Shown: positions 7,810-16,768, counted from the first letter of the stretch. The stretch is 64,000 bases of DNA from Brevibacterium jeotgali (GCF_900169175.1 NZ_FXZM01000005.1:186001-250000); one strand, 5' to 3'. A program made the numbers and translations. Notes: a model not told the origin generated them from the letters alone.

Positions 7810-8547
7810 ATGCCGCGCCGGGTCGATGACTACAGGGGGCTCACACAGGTGAGCCGCCTCCGACTGCTGCAAGCCGTGCACCGGCAGCCCGGTCAGCAGC
7901 TGCGAGCTCTCGCCGACGATGCCAGCCTCCACATCAACACCGCCCGCGATCACCTGCGCGTCCTCGAAGAGGAGGGCCTCGTCGTGAGCGCTCCCGTCGA
8001 AACCGGCAGGCGCGGTCGACCGCCGATGGGCTACTCCCCCGTGACCCGCGCCGAGCACAACCCGGAGGCCGAGCGCCGCGCCGGCGACGCCAGATCCCGC
8101 GGATCGATGCTGCGCGCCATCGAACCCGATCTCGATCACAGCGACGACCTGGGCGATGACGCCGTCCACCAGCTCGATGCACTGTACGAGCATCTTGACG
8201 ATGCGGGACTCGAACCGGACGTCGACGACCACGATCTCACGGTGGGGCTGGTCCCCTGCCTCTACCAGGAGCTCATCGATACGGACCGCCCGCTCGTGTG
8301 CTCCGTCCACGCCAAGCTCGTCCGCCACCAGCTCGAGCAGGTCGCCGGACCGCTCGAACTGAGAAGGCTCCACCCCTTCGTCGGGCCGGACCGCTGCGTC
8401 CTCGTCCTGGGGCTTGCCGGCGAGGGCCCACGGGTGAAGAGACCGGGCGGGATCGACGGCGACAAGGACGACGCCGAGCTCGAGCAGCACGCGGCGGATG
8501 CAATGCGCTCACTGCAGGATCGACGCCGGGACGAGCAGCGCCACTAG
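7810..8547 (+). CDS. Winged-helix regulator with C-terminal Cys/His cluster, possibly Fe-S (SufR/NsrR-like sensor)
   Basis: The 245-residue protein begins with an ArsR/MarR-type winged helix (residues 12-78: SRLRLLQAVHRQPGQQLR..., HINTARDHLRVLEEEGLV, then the wing with GRRGRPPMGY). The C-terminal half contains Cys150, Cys164, His167 and Cys196 in the pattern C-x13-C-x2-H-x28-C, in the context VPCLYQEL, LVCSVHAKLV and FVGPDRCVLVLGL. That arrangement resembles the Fe-S-binding C-terminus of SufR-type regulators. The family call for the DNA-binding domain is solid; the Fe-S cofactor is inference. The gene is convergent with flavohaemoprotein hmp, making nitric-oxide or redox sensing an attractive hypothesis. 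Confidence 0.72.
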   Translation: MPRRVDDYRGLTQVSRLRLLQAVHRQPGQQLRALADDASLHINTARDHLRVLEEEGLVVSAPVETGRRGRPPMGYSPVTRAEHNPEAERRAGDARSRGSMLRAIEPDLDHSDDLGDDAVHQLDALYEHLDDAGLEPDVDDHDLTVGLVPCLYQELIDTDRPLVCSVHAKLVRHQLEQVAGPLELRRLHPFVGPDRCVLVLGLAGEGPRVKRPGGIDGDKDDAELEQHAADAMRSLQDRRRDEQRH

Positions 8548-8605
8548 CGGCATCGCCCACCCCCGGTGGAACGCCACGTCACCCACCTCCGCGACCTGCC
8601 GGTCA

Positions 8606-8647
8606 CCGGTTCGAAACGCCGCGCCCGGACACGGCGCTTCGAGCCGG
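8606..8647. terminator. Long stem-loop between convergent genes
   Basis: CCGGTTCGAAACGCCG (8606-8621) pairs with CGGCGCTTCGAGCCGG (8632-8647), 16 positions with two wobble pairs and a 10-base loop. It separates the regulator and hmp, and probably acts as a bidirectional terminator although no T tract follows. Confidence 0.6.
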
Positions 8648-8693
8648 TGGTCGGGCATATCCGATCAGCCGAGCCCAGGTGGGCTCAGGTGCT

Positions 8694-9905
8694 TCAGCCC
8701 TCCGGGTTCCGCACCCAGAGATCCGGCCCGAAGACCTCGTAGTGGATGCTGTCGCTGGGAACGCCCTGCGAGATCAGGGTGCGCCGGGCTATCTGCATGA
8801 AGGGCAGCGGTCCGCACATGAACACCTGCGCCTCGGCCGGCAGCTCCACGTCGGTGAGGTCCATGAAGCCCGAGCGCGCGGGATGCAGGGTCGGGGCGGA
8901 CTCCGCCTCCTCCTCGTACCAGTTCTGCGCCTTCGCGTCGGACATCGCCAGCACCTGCCGGCGCAGACCGTCGTACAGGGCGTGCTGGCCGTGCGACTTG
9001 TCCGCGTGGAAGAGCCGCACCGTGCGGTCCGGCTGCCGGCGGGACAGGTCCTCGAGGATCGCGGCGACAGGCGTGATCCCGATGCCCGCGGACACGAGGA
9101 CGACCGGCGAATCGGACTCATCCAGGATCACGTCGCCGGCAGGCTGCGACACGTCGAGGACCGTACCGGGCACCGCGTTCTCGTGGAGCCACCCGGACAC
9201 CTGGCCATCGGGCGCACCGTCGACACCGCGGACCCGCTTGATCGTCACGCGGATCGAATCGCCGCGCGGCCCGGACGAGATCGTGTACTGCCGCGGCTGC
9301 CGCGTCCCACCGGGGACATCGACGGCGATCGCGACGTACTGGCCCGTGCGGTGGCTGGGGATCTGGCCCGACACCGGTGCCAACAGCAGGGAGAAGACCT
9401 CGTCGGATTCCTCGAAGCGCTCAACCACGCGGTACTGCCGCCACGGCTCCTCCGGGTCGGTCCCCGCTTCCGCATACAGCTTCGCTTCCTCCGCGATGAG
9501 CGACGTGGCGAACAGCCAGTACACCTCGTCCCACGCCTGGCCGACCTCCGGCGTCACCGCGTCGCCCAGCACCTTCCCCACCGCACCCAGCAGGTAGCGG
9601 CCCACGATCGTGTACTCGCGCGCCTTGATGCCCAGGGACACGTGCTTGTGCGCGATCCGCTGCATGATCGGGGTGAAGTCCGGCGCGTCCGGATCGATGA
9701 GGTTCACCGCGAAGGCCACCACAGAGGCCGCGAGCGCCTTGGGCTGCTCCCCGACCGCCTGATTGGCGACGTTGAACACGTTGAGCAGCTCCGGGTGCGC
9801 GTCGAACATGTCGCGGTAGAAGACGGTCGTGATCTCCTCCGCATGCGCGGCGACGACCTCCGCCGTCGCTGCGACGACGGCTTCAGAATCAGGGGACAGC
9901 TTCAT
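8694..9905 (-). CDS. hmp: Flavohaemoprotein (nitric oxide dioxygenase)
   Basis: A 403-residue three-domain protein. The globin domain (1-140) has distal Tyr30 (FYRDMF), Gln54 and the proximal His88 in RIAHKHVSLGI. The FAD domain contains RQYTISSGP; the NAD domain has SAGIGITP and CGPLPFMQ. The enzyme converts NO and O2 to nitrate using NAD(P)H and protects against nitrosative stress. Length equals E. coli Hmp (396) closely. The ATG at 9905 follows GAGAGGAAGG with good spacing; an in-frame upstream ATG at 9929 is less likely. The convergent Cys-containing regulator may control it. Confidence 0.95.
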   Translation of the reverse strand: MKLSPDSEAVVAATAEVVAAHAEEITTVFYRDMFDAHPELLNVFNVANQAVGEQPKALAASVVAFAVNLIDPDAPDFTPIMQRIAHKHVSLGIKAREYTIVGRYLLGAVGKVLGDAVTPEVGQAWDEVYWLFATSLIAEEAKLYAEAGTDPEEPWRQYRVVERFEESDEVFSLLLAPVSGQIPSHRTGQYVAIAVDVPGGTRQPRQYTISSGPRGDSIRVTIKRVRGVDGAPDGQVSGWLHENAVPGTVLDVSQPAGDVILDESDSPVVLVSAGIGITPVAAILEDLSRRQPDRTVRLFHADKSHGQHALYDGLRRQVLAMSDAKAQNWYEEEAESAPTLHPARSGFMDLTDVELPAEAQVFMCGPLPFMQIARRTLISQGVPSDSIHYEVFGPDLWVRNPEG

Positions 9906-10410
9906 GGGGTGCCTTCCTCTCGTGGTCACGGTGGGTGAGTACGGTCCGATCCTCCTCCGCCGCGCGATTGCGCGCCTCCGGTTCGACCGTGATTATTCGG
10001 GATCCTGCCGATGCATCGAATCCGATCCGCCGTGCTAGGATGAAATCAATCGGTGCGGCAGCCAGACGTCCACAAGGCGTTCGAAGCCACTACCGCTGAG
10101 TCAGTCGGAGAGCCACTCCGGTCGACATGCCCCTCTGTACCCGGCGAATATTCGACCAGCCGTCAAGGCCCGACGAAACGATATTTCATCTTCTTCACTC
10201 GCTTCACCTCTCACCATCCGCAGGCAGGCACTGCACGCACCGTTGCGTGCCCCACCAAGCCGCCTCCACGGATGACCCTCACCCGTCCGGCGCACAGCGT
10301 CGGATGCACCGCACACTCTCAGGTGTGCATCCCCCAGATCTCCGGACCGGTAATCGGCTCGGAAAACACGGTCACTCAGGTGGGTGGCCCGTACACAAAG
10401 GATATGCAGT
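9906..10410. other. Intergenic region: hmp upstream region and long leader of the cold-shock gene
   Basis: These 505 bases hold no credible gene. On the plus strand a TAGGAT hexamer at 10036-10041 is the best -10 box for the cold-shock gene and would give a 5' leader of about 360 bases. A perfect 10-bp palindrome CGATGCATCG lies at 10009-10018 between the two divergent transcription units. The leader has lower GC around 10160-10210 than its surroundings. Long structured leaders are known for thermoregulated cspA-type mRNAs; whether this one folds alternatively cannot be judged by eye. Confidence 0.5.
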
Positions 10411-10614
10411 ATGGCTACAGGCACCGTCAAGTGGTTCAACGCGGAAAAGGGCTTCGGCTTCATCGAGCCCAGCGATGGGTCCGCTGACGTCTTCACCCAC
10501 TTCAGCGCTATCGAGGGCTCCGGCTACCGCAGCCTCGAAGAGGGTCAGGCAGTCGACTTCGACGCAGAGTCCAGCCCCAAGGGCATGCAGGCGACGCGAG
10601 TCCAGGCTCTCTGA
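10411..10614 (+). CDS. csp: Cold-shock domain protein
   Basis: The 67-residue OB-fold protein starts [18 protein letters not shown], including RNP-1 (KGFGFI) and RNP-2 (VFTHFSAI) nucleic-acid-binding motifs. It is an RNA/ssDNA chaperone of the CspA family, of normal length. The ATG at 10411 follows AAAGGA at 10398. Its long upstream leader, perfect terminator hairpin and the desaturase gene immediately downstream fit a cold-response neighbourhood. Confidence 0.96.
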   Translation: MATGTVKWFNAEKGFGFIEPSDGSADVFTHFSAIEGSGYRSLEEGQAVDFDAESSPKGMQATRVQAL

Positions 10615-10622
10615 TCTTCAGT

Positions 10623-10661
10623 GAACGGGGGTGGAAGGTCTTTGACCTTCCACCCCCGTTC
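10623..10661 (+). terminator. Perfect 18-bp hairpin after the cold-shock gene
   Basis: GAACGGGGGTGGAAGGTC (10623-10640), loop TTT, GACCTTCCACCCCCGTTC (10644-10661) pair without mismatch. Only a weak T content follows, as is common for actinobacterial terminators. Confidence 0.85.
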
Positions 10662-10721
10662 TCCATTCATCACACTGGGGCCCCGACAATGCTGCCCCAC
10701 GACAAGAAGCGGTAGACATAC

Positions 10722-11861
10722 ATGCCTGCATCTGCTCCTTCAGAGCTCACGACTTCCCCCTCCTCCGCCAGCCCCATCACGAGTTCCCCCGCCCAGGAAT
10801 CCGGCCTGGTGCATACGCTCCCGTTCCCCCCTCTGGCGAAGTCGTATCTGGAGGTCTCGAAAGTCGTCCGCGCCGAGGGTCTGCTCGCGCGGACACCGTG
10901 GTTCTACGCACTCATCGGTGCGGCTCTCGTCATCGGATTCATCGCATGCGGCGTGGGATTCGTCCTTCTCGGCGACAGCTGGTTCCAGCTCCTCATCGCT
11001 GCGGCTCTGGGCATCCTCTTCACGCAGGTCGCGTTCCTCGCCCACGAGGCAGCGCACCGCACCATCCTGTCGTCCGGCCCCGCGAACGATCGCCTCTCGA
11101 TATTCTTCGGCGGGTTCGTCGGCATGAGCTACTCGTGGTGGGATTCGAAGCACTCGCGCCACCACGCGAACCCGAACAAGGTGCAGAAGGACCCGGACAT
11201 CGCACCCGGCGCACTGTCATTCGTCGCGACGGACGCAGCTCAGACGAAGGGACCCATCAGGTGGCTGCAGAGCTACCAGGGCTGGCTCTTCTTCCCCCTC
11301 CTCACCCTCGAAGGGATCAACCTGCACGTCCAGGGGATCCTCCACCTGTGTTCGCGCGGCAAGGTCAAGCACCGCTGGATCGAGCTCACACTTCTCGCCA
11401 TTCGCTTTCCCGCGTACCTCATCCCGCTCTTCATGTTCCTGCCGCTGGGCATGGCATTCGCGTTCCTCGGGGTCCAGCTGGCGGTGTTCGGCGTCTACAT
11501 GGGCGCATCGTTCGCGCCGAACCACAAGGGGATGCCCATCATCGACCACAGCGTCAAGATGGACTTCTTCTCGAAGCAGGTCCGCACGTCCCGCAACATC
11601 CGGGGCGGCTGGTGGGCGACCTGGTTCATGGGAGGACTCAACTACCAGATCGAGCACCACCTCTTCCCCAGCATGCCGCGCCGGCACCTCGCGAAGGCCC
11701 GTCGGATCGTGCTCGAGAAGTGCCGCGAGCTGGGTGTCCCCTACACGGAGACCGGACTGCTCCAGTCCTACGGCATCGTCATCGGCTACCTCAATCGTGT
11801 GGGCCTCGCCGCGCGCGACCCGTTCGACTGCCCGATGATGGCTGAGTACCGCCGCGGCTGA
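10722..11861 (+). CDS. Membrane fatty acid desaturase
   Basis: The 379-residue protein has the three histidine boxes of di-iron membrane desaturases: HEAAH at 108-112, HSRHH at 144-148 and QIEHH at 309-313, with transmembrane pairs at about 60-104 and 225-260. It introduces a double bond into acyl chains using O2 and electrons from ferredoxin/cytochrome, changing membrane fluidity. The N-terminal 30 residues are Ser/Pro/Thr-rich and disordered. It is the acyl-lipid/acyl-CoA desaturase type seen in actinobacteria (DesA3-like in His-box layout). Its position behind a cold-shock gene fits cold adaptation. Confidence 0.93.
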   Translation: MPASAPSELTTSPSSASPITSSPAQESGLVHTLPFPPLAKSYLEVSKVVRAEGLLARTPWFYALIGAALVIGFIACGVGFVLLGDSWFQLLIAAALGILFTQVAFLAHEAAHRTILSSGPANDRLSIFFGGFVGMSYSWWDSKHSRHHANPNKVQKDPDIAPGALSFVATDAAQTKGPIRWLQSYQGWLFFPLLTLEGINLHVQGILHLCSRGKVKHRWIELTLLAIRFPAYLIPLFMFLPLGMAFAFLGVQLAVFGVYMGASFAPNHKGMPIIDHSVKMDFFSKQVRTSRNIRGGWWATWFMGGLNYQIEHHLFPSMPRRHLAKARRIVLEKCRELGVPYTETGLLQSYGIVIGYLNRVGLAARDPFDCPMMAEYRRG

Positions 11862-11917
11862 CCCGCACCATCACCGCCGAGGCCGGCCTCACCGCCCGGT
11901 GCTCCGTTCACCTCCCG

Positions 11918-11923
11918 TACGCT
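11918..11923 (+). promoter_or_regulatory. Leaderless-type -10 box for the acyltransferase gene
   Basis: TACGCT ends 7 bases before the ATG at 11931. This spacing favours that ATG over the in-frame ATG at 11925. Confidence 0.5.
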
Positions 11924-11930
11924 GATGGGG

Positions 11931-12953
11931 ATGGCTGACACAGAGACCGCGCGGACCCGCGCCGGGTGGATGGACATGCTCCGCGGGCTCGCGGTGCTCC
12001 TCGTCGCACTGTTCCACATCCAGTACCCGGTCGCCGAGCGCGTGCCCGGGACTCCCGACGCACTGCTGCGGTTCGGGGAGGCGATGCAGCCGTTCCGGAT
12101 GCCTCTGCTCTTCTTCCTCTCCGGACTCCTCCTGCCGCGCTCGCTGGCGAAGCCGCTGAAGACGTACACGGCGGGCAAGCTGCGCGGGCTCGTCTGGCCC
12201 TTCGCCCTGTGGACCGCCATCGTCGTCGTCTGCTTCGAAGTCCTCTGGACCGATGACGACCCGCTGCGGCTCTTCACAGACGTCCCGGCGATGCTCATGG
12301 GCTGGCAGCACATGTGGTTCCTGTCGGTCCTCATCGTCTGCTACGCAGTCGCGCCGCTCACCCGCTTCCTGCCGTCCTGGGCGCTTCCGGTCCCCCTGGC
12401 GATCGCCGCGACGTTCATCGTCTCCGACGGGTCATGGGCCGAGTACGGCCAGAAGGTCCTCTGGTACGGCGCGTTCTTCTTCGTCGGCGCGGCCGTGAGC
12501 AGGTATCTGCACACGTGGCAGCGACTGCACCCCGCACTGCCCTCGGCGATGCTCGCCTTCACCGTCGTGTGGGGATACATCGCAGCCCATGACCGCGAGC
12601 TGCGGACCGCGATGGGATTCTCGACGTTCCTCATATCGCTCGTCGGAGTGCTCGGCGTCCTGTGGCTGGCCCCGCGCATCCCTCGCATCAGGTTCCTCGA
12701 GTGGGCAGGACGCGGATCGATCGTCGTCTACCTGGTCAACCTGACAGCGATCACAGTCGCATTCGAGTCCATCGATGCACTCGGGATCACCGACGCCCGG
12801 GCAGTCGTCACGATCCTCTGCATCGCTGGGCTCGCCCTCCCGCTCGCTATGGTGCCGCTCGGCCGCACGGTCCTCTTCACGTGGCCCGCGCCGCCCGCCC
12901 CCGCACCGGCGCGGTCGGGCGACACGGTCAATCCGCGACGAACTCCGCGGTGA
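11931..12953 (+). CDS. Acyltransferase 3 family membrane protein
   Basis: The 340-residue integral membrane protein begins RAGWMDMLRGLAVLLVALFH, the conserved start of acyltransferase-3 proteins (catalytic-region Asp/Arg and His in the first helix), and continues with roughly ten hydrophobic helices including FRMPLLFFLSGLLLPRSL and MWFLSVLIVCYAVAPL. Family members O-acylate sugars or other envelope molecules. The C-terminus is Pro/Ala-rich and cytosolic. The gene is monocistronic and convergent with the MFS gene, the stops being about 20 bases apart. Confidence 0.85.
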   Translation: MADTETARTRAGWMDMLRGLAVLLVALFHIQYPVAERVPGTPDALLRFGEAMQPFRMPLLFFLSGLLLPRSLAKPLKTYTAGKLRGLVWPFALWTAIVVVCFEVLWTDDDPLRLFTDVPAMLMGWQHMWFLSVLIVCYAVAPLTRFLPSWALPVPLAIAATFIVSDGSWAEYGQKVLWYGAFFFVGAAVSRYLHTWQRLHPALPSAMLAFTVVWGYIAAHDRELRTAMGFSTFLISLVGVLGVLWLAPRIPRIRFLEWAGRGSIVVYLVNLTAITVAFESIDALGITDARAVVTILCIAGLALPLAMVPLGRTVLFTWPAPPAPAPARSGDTVNPRRTPR

Positions 12954-12974
12954 TCGACCCGATCTCCTCACGGG

Positions 12975-14243
12975 TCAGGTCGTTCGCCGGCGCCGTCTCA
13001 GCGACTTCTCCCCGCCGCTGATGACGAGCAGCAGTCCTGCGAACCAGATCGCGCCTGCCGGCCCCACAGTGGAAGCGACGGCTCCTGCCGCCATCGGCAG
13101 AGCCACCTGCCCCAGCCGGTTCCCCATGAGCCGCACCGCCAGCGCGGTGCTCCGCCACGTCATCGGCACCGCCTGCACGATGAGAGTCATGGTGAGCGGC
13201 TGTCCCAGGCCCAGGAAGAACCCGCCGATGGCCATGAGCACGATCGTGACGGTCGGCCACATGAGAGTCGACGGAGTGGCGACGATCATGACGCCCGCAC
13301 CCAGGAGACTGACGATCACGAGGTCTGACCGCCTGAAGCGCGCAGACAGCCACGGCAGGACGATCCGCGACAGGATCGTCGCGCCGGCACGCACCGCGAG
13401 GAACACGCCGACCCACACCGGGGACACGTCCTGCTGCTCCCCCACGACCGGGAGGAAGGCGATGAGCAGGTCCACCATCGCGAGCAGGGCGAGGGAGGCG
13501 ACCATGTGCGAGGGAACCGACCGCACGCGCAGGATTCCGCGCATCGTGGGGGCTGCCGCAGAGGCAGCGGCAGCATCGGGCCCCGCATCAGCGGACGACT
13601 GCGGGGGCCTCGGCTGCGGGTCCTCCGCACCCGGTGCGCCAGCACTCGAGCCGGGCAGTGCCCGGCCGAGGAGCAGCGGGGCGATCACGGGAACCGCCGC
13701 CAGCGACACCGCCGCACCGACGAGCATGATCAGGCCGATGGCCGCAGTGCGGTCGCCCGGGCCTGCGTCCGCGCCCAGCATCAGGCCGCCGAGGACCGGC
13801 CCGATCAGCTGACCGACCGCGAACCCGGCCGTGAACCAGCCGAAGCCCCGATCCAGCTCTTCGGAGGGCAGATAGCGCGCGATGGCCGCCTGTCCCGCGA
13901 TGGTGAACACGATGTGGGCGACACCCAGCACGACGGTGGCCAGGGCCACGACCCAGATCGTGGTCGCGATCGAGAGGAGCAGACAGGACGCGGAGAAGAC
14001 CACCGCAGCCACGGCGACCAGGACGGACAGGCGGGGTGTCCTCTCCGTGAGCCGCCCCAGCCACAGCACGAGCACCAGGGGGAGCAGCGCATAGGCGGAG
14101 GTGACTGCGCCGACGACGCCCGCGTCCGCGCCCATCCCCAACAGCTGGTAGCTCACGGTGGGACGGACGAGGTTGAGCGTCGTCTGTGTGAGGATCGCCG
14201 ACCCGACGAGGAGCCACAGCCAGCGACGACCGGACCCGCTCAC
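12975..14243 (-). CDS. Major facilitator superfamily transporter
   Basis: The 422-residue protein has about twelve hydrophobic segments in two halves, separated by a Pro/Ala/Ser-rich cytosolic loop (around 200-240). The motif WLGRLTERTPRL after the second helix corresponds to MFS motif A. Substrate not predictable; drug-efflux-type transporters look similar. It has no obvious partner gene, though the upstream minus-strand hypothetical gene is 60 bases away in the same direction. Confidence 0.85.
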   Translation of the reverse strand: MSGSGRRWLWLLVGSAILTQTTLNLVRPTVSYQLLGMGADAGVVGAVTSAYALLPLVLVLWLGRLTERTPRLSVLVAVAAVVFSASCLLLSIATTIWVVALATVVLGVAHIVFTIAGQAAIARYLPSEELDRGFGWFTAGFAVGQLIGPVLGGLMLGADAGPGDRTAAIGLIMLVGAAVSLAAVPVIAPLLLGRALPGSSAGAPGAEDPQPRPPQSSADAGPDAAAASAAAPTMRGILRVRSVPSHMVASLALLAMVDLLIAFLPVVGEQQDVSPVWVGVFLAVRAGATILSRIVLPWLSARFRRSDLVIVSLLGAGVMIVATPSTLMWPTVTIVLMAIGGFFLGLGQPLTMTLIVQAVPMTWRSTALAVRLMGNRLGQVALPMAAGAVASTVGPAGAIWFAGLLLVISGGEKSLRRRRRTT

Positions 14244-14303
14244 GCCGCGCCCCGCGTCCCCCGCAGTCCTGCGATGTCCTTTCGCACGTCGGCTGCGTCT
14301 CCG

Positions 14304-15122
14304 TCAGTTCGCGCGCGCCTGCAGGCGCTGGGTCTCCACACCGTGCATGTACCGGCCGAAGGCGTTCGCGGCGCGCTCGGAGTCGTCATCGCCCAGTGCG
14401 GTCACGCATTCATCGACCAGCGCGCGCAGGTCGTTCTCCCAGTGGGCTGCGGACATCCCCCCGAGGTCGAGTTCGAGGATCGAGTTGAAGTCGAAGCCGT
14501 CCAACCACTCTGCGAAGTCGGAGACGATCGTCCCCGCACCGCCGGGTGGAGTGCTCTCCGCCAGGATGTCGCGCGCCCAGTCCACACGTGCGGAGGCGCT
14601 CATGATCTCCGCGCGCACGCGGATGCGCGTCGATCCGTCGGGACCCTCCTCCTCGATGACCTGGTCGACCGACTCGTCGAAGGCGAGCCACCACTGGAAC
14701 GGGACGTGCCACGCGCCCATCTGCGCGTACACCAGGTCGCCGTCCTCGCGCCGCAGCCAATCCATCCGCTCCATCGACGCCTCACGGCGCACACTGCGCG
14801 GCACCAGCGGGTCGAGCAGAGCGTTGGGCACTGCTTCCTCCAGCTCGCGGATCGCGCTCCAGGACAGCACGTCCTGCTGGACGGGCCAGACCCTGTCGAT
14901 CCCATCGGAGGTCTGCGAAGCAGGCAGGTACATGCGCATGCTCGGAGTCGCAGGAGGCATGGGTTCGGGGGGCAGCACGACCAGCCGGTCGTCCGCATCC
15001 TGCCGCAGTGCTGATTCGATCCGCTCTCTGTTGGCCTCCAGGCCGCCGCGCTGCCAGTCGGGATGGGCGGCAAGGGGCTCGAAGACCCGCAGACAGAGCT
15101 CGTACGGACGTGTGAATGACAT
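14304..15122 (-). CDS. Conserved actinobacterial hypothetical protein
   Basis: The 272-residue acidic, soluble protein starts MSFTRPYELCLRVFEPLAAH and carries no known catalytic motif. It is of a type widespread in actinobacteria without function. I chose the ATG at 15122 because TAGGCT at 15135-15130 ends 7 bases upstream, the leaderless pattern; a GTG at 15128 would add two residues. It is divergent from the DUF3073 gene and followed by the MFS transporter gene. Confidence 0.7.
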   Translation of the reverse strand: MSFTRPYELCLRVFEPLAAHPDWQRGGLEANRERIESALRQDADDRLVVLPPEPMPPATPSMRMYLPASQTSDGIDRVWPVQQDVLSWSAIRELEEAVPNALLDPLVPRSVRREASMERMDWLRREDGDLVYAQMGAWHVPFQWWLAFDESVDQVIEEEGPDGSTRIRVRAEIMSASARVDWARDILAESTPPGGAGTIVSDFAEWLDGFDFNSILELDLGGMSAAHWENDLRALVDECVTALGDDDSERAANAFGRYMHGVETQRLQARAN

Positions 15123-15129
15123 GGGCACA

Positions 15130-15135
15130 AGCCTA
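15130..15135 (-). promoter_or_regulatory. Leaderless-type -10 box for the 14304-15122 gene
   Basis: TAGGCT on the minus strand ends 7 bases before the ATG at 15122, with no ribosome-binding site between. Confidence 0.5.
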
Positions 15136-15338
15136 TCCGCGAGGGTGGTCCTCTGCGCCCAGGGAACGTCCGAAGCACCGCCCTCCGTCTGGAAGGGCAG
15201 TGTTCGAGCCCGGCTTCGGACCGTGTCCCGGAATGGCTACGGTTGCCGCGAAGAGGTAGGATGCTCCGGAGAACGATTCAAGACGGGCCAGGGACCTCAT
15301 GTCACCCGCCCTGGATGAGCACGGAGGGGGTCAGGCCA

Positions 15339-15533
15339 GTGGGTCGCGGTCGCGCCAAGGCGAAGCAGATCAAGGTCGCTCGGAAGCTCAAGTACTACAG
15401 CCCGGACACGGACCTCAGCGCGCTGCAGCGTGAGCTGGGCAAGGAATCCGCGGTGTCGGATGACGACGACCTCTCGATGTACGCGGACACGTACGACGAG
15501 GTCGACGAAGACGACGACAGCGAGGAGCGCTGA
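15339..15533 (+). CDS. DUF3073 domain-containing protein
   Basis: This 64-residue protein reads MGRGRAKAKQIKVARKLKYY from the GTG at 15339 and ends in an acidic tail (DEVDEDDDSEER). It is the highly conserved actinobacterial DUF3073, basic at the N-terminus and acidic at the C-terminus, function unknown. GGAGGGGG lies 8 bases upstream of the GTG, and a TAGGAT -10-like box at 15257-15262 gives a leader of about 70 bases. It is convergent with purM, the same arrangement as Rv0810c/purM in Mycobacterium tuberculosis. Confidence 0.92.
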   Translation: MGRGRAKAKQIKVARKLKYYSPDTDLSALQRELGKESAVSDDDDLSMYADTYDEVDEDDDSEER

Positions 15534-15556
15534 CGGGTACCGTCGTCACTCATGAC

Positions 15557-15596
15557 GTGAGGGGCGGGAAGACCATCCGGTCTCCCCGCCCCTCAC
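15557..15596. terminator. Bidirectional terminator between DUF3073 and purM
   Basis: GTGAGGGGCGGGAAGACC, loop ATCC, GGTCTCCCCGCCCCTCAC pair over 18 positions with one mismatch. Confidence 0.8.
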
Positions 15597-15652
15597 GCAT
15601 TCACGGTCGAGGCTGACGCCCCGACGCCGCAGCAGGAACCGCTCACCCCCAG

Positions 15653-16768
15653 TCAGTCGGTGAGGATCGCAGCACCGGCGTCGACGCCCTTCGCACCCTG
15701 GACGTAGGCCTCGTCCGCACCGAAAGCTCCGTCGTCAGCGCGGACATCGCCCAGCTCCCAGGCTCCGGGGTAGGCGCTCAGCACGTCGTCGACGCGCTCG
15801 GGGTCGACTGCGAGCACCATGCCCACTCCCTGGTTCCACGTGCGCTCCCGGTCGAGTCGGGGGACGCGCCCGAGGTCGCCCAGCACATCGAACACTGCCG
15901 GCACGGTCCACGAGGCGCGGCGCATGACGCCCACCGTGCCCTGCGGGAGGACTCGTGCGACATTCGCGCTGAGTCCACCGCCCGTGACGTGGGAGATCGA
16001 GTGCACAGCGCCCGGAAGCTCTGAGATGAGCGCCAGCAGCGGGCCCGCGTACACGCGCGTCGGGGTGAGGACCTCTTCGCCCAGCGAGCGGCCGAACTCC
16101 GCGACCTCACGGTCCAACGACCAGCCGGTATCCGCGAGGATGCGCCGCACCAGCGAGTAGCCGTTCGAGTGCAGCCCCGAAGCCGGAAGGCCCACGAGCA
16201 CGTCGCCCGCCTGCACACGATGAGCACCCAGGACCTGGTCGGCCTCGACGACGCCCGTCGCGGCACCTGCCACGTCGTACTCGTCGTCGCCCAGCAGGCC
16301 GGGGTGCTCAGCGGTCTCGCCGCCGATCAGCGCGACCCCTGCGCTCTGGCACGCTTCCGCGATGCCTCGGACGATCGCGGCGATGCGGTCCGGGACGACT
16401 CTGCCGCACGCGATGTAATCGGTCATGAACAGCGGCTTCGCCCCGATGACGACGATGTCGTCGACGACCATGCCCACGAGGTCGTGGCCGATCGTGTCGT
16501 GGATGTCCAGCTGCTGCGCCAGCGCGACCTTCGTCCCCACGCCGTCCGTCGACGTCGCGAGCTGCGGCCGGCGGTAGTCCTTGAGTGCAGTGGCGTCGAA
16601 GAGACCGGCGAAGCCGCCCACGCCGCCCACCACCTGAGGGGTGTGCGTCGCGGACACCGCCGCCTTCATCAGCTCGACTGCGCGGTCACCGGCCTCCACG
16701 TCCACGCCGGCGGCGGCGTACGTGGTGCCGGATGGCCGGGAATCGTCGTTCGAACGCGTCATCGTCAT
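15653..16768 (-). CDS. purM: Phosphoribosylformylglycinamidine cyclo-ligase (AIR synthetase)
   Basis: The 371-residue enzyme catalyses FGAM + ATP to AIR, step five of purine synthesis. Signatures: TYAAAGVDVEAGDRAVE at the N-terminus, TDGVGTK, MVVDDIVVIGAKPLFMTDYIA, GGETAEHPG and SGLHSNGYSLVR, followed by HVTGGGLSANV. Length is normal. The ATG at 16768 overlaps the purF stop as ATGA, but GAGG sits only 2 bases before it; the second ATG at 16762 has GAGG 8 bases upstream and may be the real start (369 residues). It is co-transcribed with purF. Confidence 0.96.
   Translation of the reverse strand: MTMTRSNDDSRPSGTTYAAAGVDVEAGDRAVELMKAAVSATHTPQVVGGVGGFAGLFDATALKDYRRPQLATSTDGVGTKVALAQQLDIHDTIGHDLVGMVVDDIVVIGAKPLFMTDYIACGRVVPDRIAAIVRGIAEACQSAGVALIGGETAEHPGLLGDDEYDVAGAATGVVEADQVLGAHRVQAGDVLVGLPASGLHSNGYSLVRRILADTGWSLDREVAEFGRSLGEEVLTPTRVYAGPLLALISELPGAVHSISHVTGGGLSANVARVLPQGTVGVMRRASWTVPAVFDVLGDLGRVPRLDRERTWNQGVGMVLAVDPERVDDVLSAYPGAWELGDVRADDGAFGADEAYVQGAKGVDAGAAILTD

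Noticed and set aside
10053..10487. Short open frames in the leader of the cold-shock gene
   Set aside because: They lack ribosome-binding sites, have no protein-like composition and overlap the cold-shock gene in the wrong frame.
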